DNA of 64,000 nucleotides, taken from the NCBI GenBank assembly GCA_021399435.1, contig JAJTUP010000053.1, positions 372,001-436,000 of the forward strand, written 5' to 3'. Shown in pieces: positions 57,816 through 64,000 of the stretch. Made by a program: the position numbers and the translations under genes. The notes beneath the pieces were generated by a model. The model ran no database searches and was not told where the DNA came from. It worked only from the letters and a program-made list of their open reading frames with translations. Origin of the DNA: Diaporthe sp. PMI_573. Taxonomy: Eukaryota > Ascomycota > Sordariomycetes > Diaporthales > Diaporthaceae. How positions within the stretch are numbered: the stretch's first letter is position 1; each line of letters opens with the position of its first letter.

Positions 57816-59700
57816 GAATATTTTAAACCCATACATAACCTTTTCGGCGCTGTATAGGCCAGGTAGCGTGGTTTAAATAGCTCGCCCTTTAGGCTGCTAT
57901 TAACCTTTCTCTCTCTCTGACCTACACTTTACTACTTCTTGAAGTTATTGCCGTGGCCCTTTTTCTATCTACTGCTTTGAGTAGTTTTTACGATTACTTC
58001 TTGATACCTTTATTATATCTTACTTGTCTAGCTTGTTTAAGGGCTTCTTACCCTTACTATTAGGTAAGGTGTCGCCTTTTTCTTTGGAGGGGTCTCGTAA
58101 TTGTTTCTAGTCTTCTTTGGTAAGTACTTCTAGCCTTAGGCCTCTAGCCCCTGTTTACTTTCGTTCTCCTTCTATCAATTTTACTAGTAAAGGTAGTTCT
58201 TTATACTACTTGCAGTTGTCCTCCCTGCAAGGTTAGAGTAACCCGTTTATAGGGTTTCCTAACTCATTAGGTTTAAGTTTTAAGGGGTTTAGTAGTGATT
58301 ATACCGGCCCTATTATAAATCCTCTAACTATCTCTTTCTTTTTAGAGCCGTTCTCCTCTAAATAGAGTAATATTTTGATTATGACTCGAGACAAGTTCTT
58401 AAAGATAGCTGGTAAGTGGCCTACTACTACCCTGCGGACTCCTTGAACTTATTACAAGGTGGTAGCGAGCGTCGCTGCGTTGCTAGGTAAGCTAAACTAG
58501 AGTAGACCCTCGAAAGTGCCTTGAACCTTGAAGGGACTAACTTCCTCTACCAGTGAGTTTATATAGTTGCACGTACCTACCGAGGCCCTTAGATATACAA
58601 CGCCTCCTAGCCAACAGCATGTAGCAACAGCTCTTGTAGATGTTGTCTAAACCTTGTATAACCTATCTAGGCGGGATGAGAGGATATAGTCCTAGAGTTG
58701 GGCGATCTAGTCTCGAGCTTCTTACAAGGCCTGTGTATATAGCTTCCTGAAGAGAGTGGAGGAGAATGTACCCTCTTTATAGGAGGATATATCCTATATG
58801 GTGACTAATTTAGGAAGCTTTCAGTATAACTAATGTATTAAAAAGCATTACTCGCCTTATATAATGGTAAGTATTTTTTTATCTATTGTTATTACTTCTA
58901 TTAACTATTATAGGGGGATCCTTTAATTATTAGGTTAATCTCTAACTTATATTTTACAAGAGCCCTTCTAAGGGGAATCGCCTAAGCTATAAATCCTCCT
59001 CTATTAATTATATAGGAGAACTAGCTATTGATTTTATAGGTTTGCCTAGCCTAAACCTTGATAAACCTGTTTATAAATAGACTAAGCAGTACTCTAGTAT
59101 TTTAGAAGATAGTGGAGAATCTAAAGTATAAGAGAGGCTCCTAGGGGGAGAAGAAATAGATTAAGGTTGTAAATATAAGTCCCCTACATTTTAAGGTATA
59201 ATTATATACTAATCTATTTAAGAATCAGCCATTATAGAGGCCAGTGTCTTTTAGTTACAGGCCCTAGCTAATTCGTACCTGCTTTATTTAGTATAGTTTG
59301 GCTCAGCTAACTTAGTAGATGTCCTTTGTGAGAAGATCTTGAGGGACCTGGTTAACACTTATTATAGTATACTGTGCATGGTTCTGGCTAATAATGGGTT
59401 TCTGGTCTAGTACGGCTTGGTTTAGGGGTTTCTCTTAGAGGTTTTACAGGTTATAGATGATGCTTTTAGGACCTAGCTAGAGGGGTTTCTACTACTACTA
59501 TAGAAGATAACCCATAGGATGTAGACGGCTCTTCCCTACTAGTTACTTAGGGATATAGTAGCTTGGTGATTAGTACTAGTAGAGGGGGCTTGATTTTTTA
59601 AGAGTAGGGATAACAATACCCTTACGTTACTTTTTTAGGGACTCTTCTAATCTCCCCTTAACCTAGATATTTCTAAGGTTATTTATACTTAATTCTAATA
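57816..59700. other. Mixed-composition transposon-derived region
   Basis: About 58,400-58,800 is GC-richer and on the plus strand gives longer readable stretches (for example VVASVAALLGKLN) without a domain I can name. It may be the 3' region of element D or a separate decayed element. Confidence 0.35.
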
Positions 59701-59831
59701 TATTAATCTTTAAAGCCCTCCTCTACTTAGGTAATACTCGATAGCTTCTTAGTAGGCCTTTACCTAGAAACATTTCCTTATTATTAGGCTAGCCTCTAGT
59801 TTACTTATTAGTTCTTTAATATTTATTTATC

Positions 59832-59995
59832 TAACATTAGCTTTATCAGCTAGTCATCTAGCACTTATTAGGCTAACATTAACTTTATTAGCCAGCCTCT
59901 AGTACTTATCTAGTTAACCTTAACTTTATTAGCTAGCTATCTAGTACTTATTAGGCTAACATTAACTTTATTAGCTAGTTATCTAGCTATTCTAG
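59832..59995. repeat. 42-bp tandem repeat (14-residue coding period)
   Basis: Three near-complete units start at about 59858, 59899 and 59941 (41-42 bp, core ggctaacattaactttatta), with partial units on both sides. The period is a multiple of three. On the minus strand one frame gives LANKVNVSLIST-type residues in each unit, so it may be a repeat in the tail of the element D polyprotein. Confidence 0.7.
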
Positions 59996-62900
59996 CCTTT
60001 ATTAGCCTATTGCTACTTAATTCGTGGCTATTTTCTACAGCCTCTACTAGTCTGGTCTTAGGTCCTCTTCTAGCTTTACTTTAGCCCTCTCCCTTTTTAG
60101 TACTTTATAATAGTTTTGTCTACTAATATTTCGTCTTCTAGTACCTATAAGTTATATTTACTAGGCTATCCTTTCTACTTTACTAAGTAGTATATAGTGT
60201 CCTTGATCTTTTAGTAGTCTTGAATCTCTTCCAGCTTCCATTTAGCCTGTTTATTCTCTAAGTCTAGTAGGTCTAGGATACCTTTTATTAGGTTCTTTAG
60301 GTCTCTTACTATCTAGGGCTCTAGCTAGCTTATATAGTATACGTAGTATATTCAGGAGTACTTCTCTGGGAGGGTTAGACCATAGGCCTACTTACTTACT
60401 TAAGACATGATCTTAAATAGGCTAACCCTCTATAGAGTAAGCTTCCTGTTTTTTAGGAGTAGATGCTTGGTTATTAGTAATACCTATTAGTTAATCTTAA
60501 ATTATATAGGCTAGTGTTGATTGTTATAATTTCAGGCCTATGTCTTAACTATCTATTTTTAGTTTTTCTTATAGTTTATTTGAATTTACTAAAGTTTTTC
60601 TATATGTTCCTTGACTACTAGTACCTCCCTTTAAGGAATACTATCCTTAGTAGGCTATTTATTATATAGAATAGTAAAAGATAGTTTATAGCTAAAGAGA
60701 GCTTTAAATAAGCTCATTTTAATCATAGTATTTTATACTAAATTATAAGCAAAGAATGTAGTATATAACAAGTTTAGCTAGTTTTAGGTATTTTCCACTA
60801 TAAATACCCTTAGGTATTATTCTAGGGTTTAGTTTATTCTTTCTATTTATTTATTACCCTATAAGTAGTAAGTAGTAATGTATTAGGTTTTAATTTTACT
60901 TAGCTAGTAAAGTATCTTCTAGAACTTGCTAGTAAAGGTCGTGCCTCTATTAGTTATGATTCCTTTAGGTAGTCCTTATTTATATTTAATCTCTTTATAG
61001 AAGACCTTGGCTAGTTTAGTAATATTTATTATTATACTTACTATAATAAAGAAACTTATCTTAGTATAACAATCTATGATAACCAGGATCGTATCTACTT
61101 CCTAGCTATCTCTAATAATAGTTAAGAGTCTAGTAATAAAGTTTATACTAAGTTCTTATATAGGGCCTAATAGAATTAGTAATAAAGTAAGCTCTTTATA
61201 TAGGTAATAACGTGGTATAGATATATATTAGTATGTTATATAAGAGTATACATAGTCTATGATAGAGGCCTTTAAGCCTAGCTAGTAAAAATGTCTTTTA
61301 ACTAGGATTTATATCTATATTTACCCCTAGTACCTGCTCAGCAGCTTATCATAGTAGGTTTATAGGATCTCCTATTATAAGGCTTCTTATTCTAGTATAT
61401 ATATATATCCCTTCTAGTATAGTAGCCTATCTTAGAACTTATAACTAAAACTATCCAAAATAGTATTATTTAAGGATTTAATCCTCTTAATAATAGCCTA
61501 GATTGTAAGGTCTTCCCCCTAGGCTTTGCAAATTAAGTCTAATAGCAGAGAGTAGGGCCCTTAGTACATTATACCCGCGTTGCTAACATACACCTAGACC
61601 CAGACTCTTATTATAAACTACCCCTATAGGGGAGCTATAGACTTAAGCTAATGCTTTATTAGGGAGGAATCAAGTTTTAAAACCTCTTATACTTTAGTAC
61701 TTCTAACTATAGCCTTAAACTAGGCCTATTATTAGTCTTCTAGATAGGATTATGAGTCCTTCCTAATAGCTACAACCATCTTTGATTCTAGAGTTAGGAT
61801 TTAACTTAAATTTAGAGGCTTTTCTTTTAATATATAGTTAGGCCTTCTTAATAGGCTATCTACTAGGTTTGTTTTCCTAGAATAATATTTAATAGTAAAA
61901 TTAAATCTAGCTAAATATATAAGCTATCAAACCTACTTCTATGTCAGTTCTTTTTATTTCATAAAGCTATAGAGATTATTATGATTAGAAAGAACTATAA
62001 CTAGCTCTTATACCCCTTCGAGGTACTATTACTAGTACTTAAAGCTCTTAATAATAGTACTTAGCTCTTTGTTATAAGTTATCTAGTAGAGCTTAGCTCC
62101 TAAGAACTTCTTTAACTAGAAAGTAATTAGATATTATTAGGATTTATCCTTATCTTAGTATTGCTGTAAAATTATAGATATAGTAGCTCTATCTAATACA
62201 TTATACTTAATTTATATAAGGAGTATGGGGTTGTAATGTTAGAGAAGAGGTACTTGTTAGAACCTTATCTTAAGCTCTTTAAAGGCCCTTTGTGTTTTAA
62301 TATTTTCTAGAGTTAAAAGATTAATTTTTCCTAGTTTTTAGCTACGTTATATCCCTTTTAATTATTTATTAAGTAGTTATGTAATTTTTAAGTAATTCCT
62401 AATGAATCTTTAGTAAAAGTTGTAAAAACCTAAGAATACTTGAATATTATAGTAGGTAGTTAGTATTAGCTATTCTTAGATAGTCCTAATCCTATTAGGG
62501 TCTATTTAGACTCCCTTCCTTCTAACTAAAAATCCTAAAAACTTAATCTCTTCTTAAAAAAAGTAGTACTTCTTAATATTACTATATAATTCTACTATTA
62601 TAAGATGATCTATAATTATCTATATATACTTCTCGTACTCTTCCTTACTTCTTAAGAAAATCAAGATATTATCTAAATAAATAATTATATAGATATTAAT
62701 ATAATCTCCTAAAACCTTAGTAATAAAAGATTAAAATATAGCTAGTGTATTAGTTAATCTAAATAGTACTACTCTGAATTCATAATGTCTATATTAAGTA
62801 TAAAAAGTAGTCTTTTATTTATTACCCTCTTAGATATAAATCTAATAATATATATTTATTAAATTGATCTTAGAGAAAAACTATGTACCTGATAGTTAAT

Positions 62901-64000
62901 CTAGAATTTCTAAAACTAGTAGTAAAGAGTATTAATTTTTTATTATTATTTTATTTAGAGCCCTATAGTTAATATAAAGTTAAAGGGTTCCATCTTTTTT
63001 TAGTATAAATAAAACTAGTATACTAGCAAGACTTTTACTATAAGTAATTTACCCTGACTTTAAACTCTCTTTAAGCTATTCTCTTAAGACCTTGAGTTCT
63101 ATTAATAAGAGTAGGTATAGGGGTAGAAAAGAGGGTAAAGTCCCCTTTTTTAGCTCTATTACATAATCTACTTTCCTCCTTAGTAATAATTCCTTAGCCT
63201 AGTCCTTGATGAAAAACTCCTCTAATCCCTTTAGTTATAGGTATATCTAAAACGAATCTAGGGGTAACTTCTCCTCTTTATCTATTCCTTAAGGCTCTTA
63301 CTAACTTCTCCCTTCCTATTTTACTAGACTAGAAGGTTTAGTAGTAGGAAGGACTATATAATAATAAGAGACCTTCCCCTAATTCCTTATAAAAGACTTT
63401 ATAGTCTATTCTACTATATAAATCTTGTCTTGTTAAAGCTACTAATCCTTTAGACAGCTTTCAAGCCCTATTTAAAAATGTTTTAAACCTAGGGTACCTA
63501 ATAGTAAAATAGACTCTAAGCATTTTCTTTTAATTATAATATAATCTCGTATCTCCTTCCTCTAATTTCCAAAATAGTCCTTAAGTAATAAAGGTACTTA
63601 ATAGATACTATAAGTAGGAACCATAGTTTCTTAGATTCCTACTATAGATATTAATATCTTTATAGATAATTTAAGGCTAAACTTCTTAATAAAAGAAATA
63701 CTAATTAAGTCTACTTATACCTATATATCTAGATTAACCTTAACACGTCTTTAACTATACTTCATAGTTACTTTACCTAAGATCATAAATATCTCTTAAA
63801 CTTTAACTATCTCTTTTTCTACTTCTAGGTATAGTTACTAGTCCCTCTCTTTAACCTTGGATACTATTTTCATAAGTAGTTAAGAGGTACTTTAACTCCC
63901 TCTCCCTTAGTTCTAACCTTAATAGCCCCTAGACTAATAGTTACCATAGCCTTATATTTAATTTACTAATACTATAGTTTTTACTAGTACTAGATAGTTT
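59996..64000 (-). mobile_element. Element D: Ty3/gypsy retrotransposon, minus strand, cut by the window edge
   Basis: Minus-strand pol remnants: reverse transcriptase around 62,850-62,350 (YEFRVVLFRLTNTLAIF; YLDN at 62679-62668 in place of YLDD; LYSNIKKYYFF), RNase H around 62,250-61,950, and integrase around 61,150-60,650 (EVDTILVIIDC; IITNRG where B has IITDRG). The sequence is close to element B, so the two belong to one family or sister families. The 5' end (gag, 5' LTR) lies beyond the window. The 3' limit is uncertain. Stops and Asp-to-Asn changes show RIP inactivation. Confidence 0.75.

Overview
This looks like a nuclear scaffold from a filamentous ascomycete (Pezizomycotina, probably Sordariomycetes-like). 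The evidence is the gene set, short introns (mostly 56-138 nt) with GTAAGT/GTATGT-type donors and CTGAC-like branch points, a Zn2Cys6 regulator, and a large AT-rich block of retrotransposons carrying the C-to-T/G-to-A scars of repeat-induced point mutation (RIP). I did no database search, so the lineage is inferred.

The window has two halves. Positions 1 to about 31,095 are ordinary gene-bearing DNA with nine well-supported protein genes and one small secreted-protein gene: a peroxisomal-type adenine nucleotide carrier (+), a NOSIP-like RING protein (-), the kinetochore subunit NNF1 (+), a PH-domain protein (-), an NTF2+RRM RNA-binding protein of the G3BP type (-), a Zn2Cys6 regulator (-), tafazzin (-), a cytochrome b561 protein with a long RS-rich tail (-), a metallo-beta-lactamase-fold hydrolase (-) and the secreted protein (+). 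Intron positions were read from splice signals, and reading frame is kept across every junction. NOSIP and NNF1 are divergent and share a 420-bp promoter with two MluI cell-cycle boxes. There are several long gene-free stretches (6.6-10.4 kb and 16.4-20.8 kb), simple-sequence arrays, a perfect 12-copy 15-bp minisatellite, and a three-copy dispersed repeat rich in GGAGG/TATCC words.

Positions about 31,095-64,000 are AT-rich and full of TAA/TAG codons in every frame. At least four Ty3/gypsy elements can be recognised. Three are nested. Element B (183-bp LTRs, 31,674-53,993) has element A (475-bp LTRs, 31,823-46,193) inserted in its 5' LTR. Element A in turn has element C (483-bp LTRs, 35,697-41,989, minus strand) inserted at the start of its reverse transcriptase. 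The target-site duplications of A (cttga/ctcga) and C (aaagg/aaagg) are visible. Element D (minus strand) runs off the right edge. Related LTR fragments lie between B and D, along with short GC-richer islands that escaped mutation.

The genes do not form an obvious pathway or cluster. They are housekeeping and regulatory genes at the edge of a RIP-inactivated, probably heterochromatic, transposon block. The secreted-protein gene is the last gene before that block. I found no rRNA, convincing tRNA, CRISPR array or clearly new biological system. The most unusual points are the nested insertion record, RIP changes at retrotransposon catalytic residues, a 19-nt tafazzin microexon carrying the catalytic histidine, and the dispersed GGAGG repeat family.
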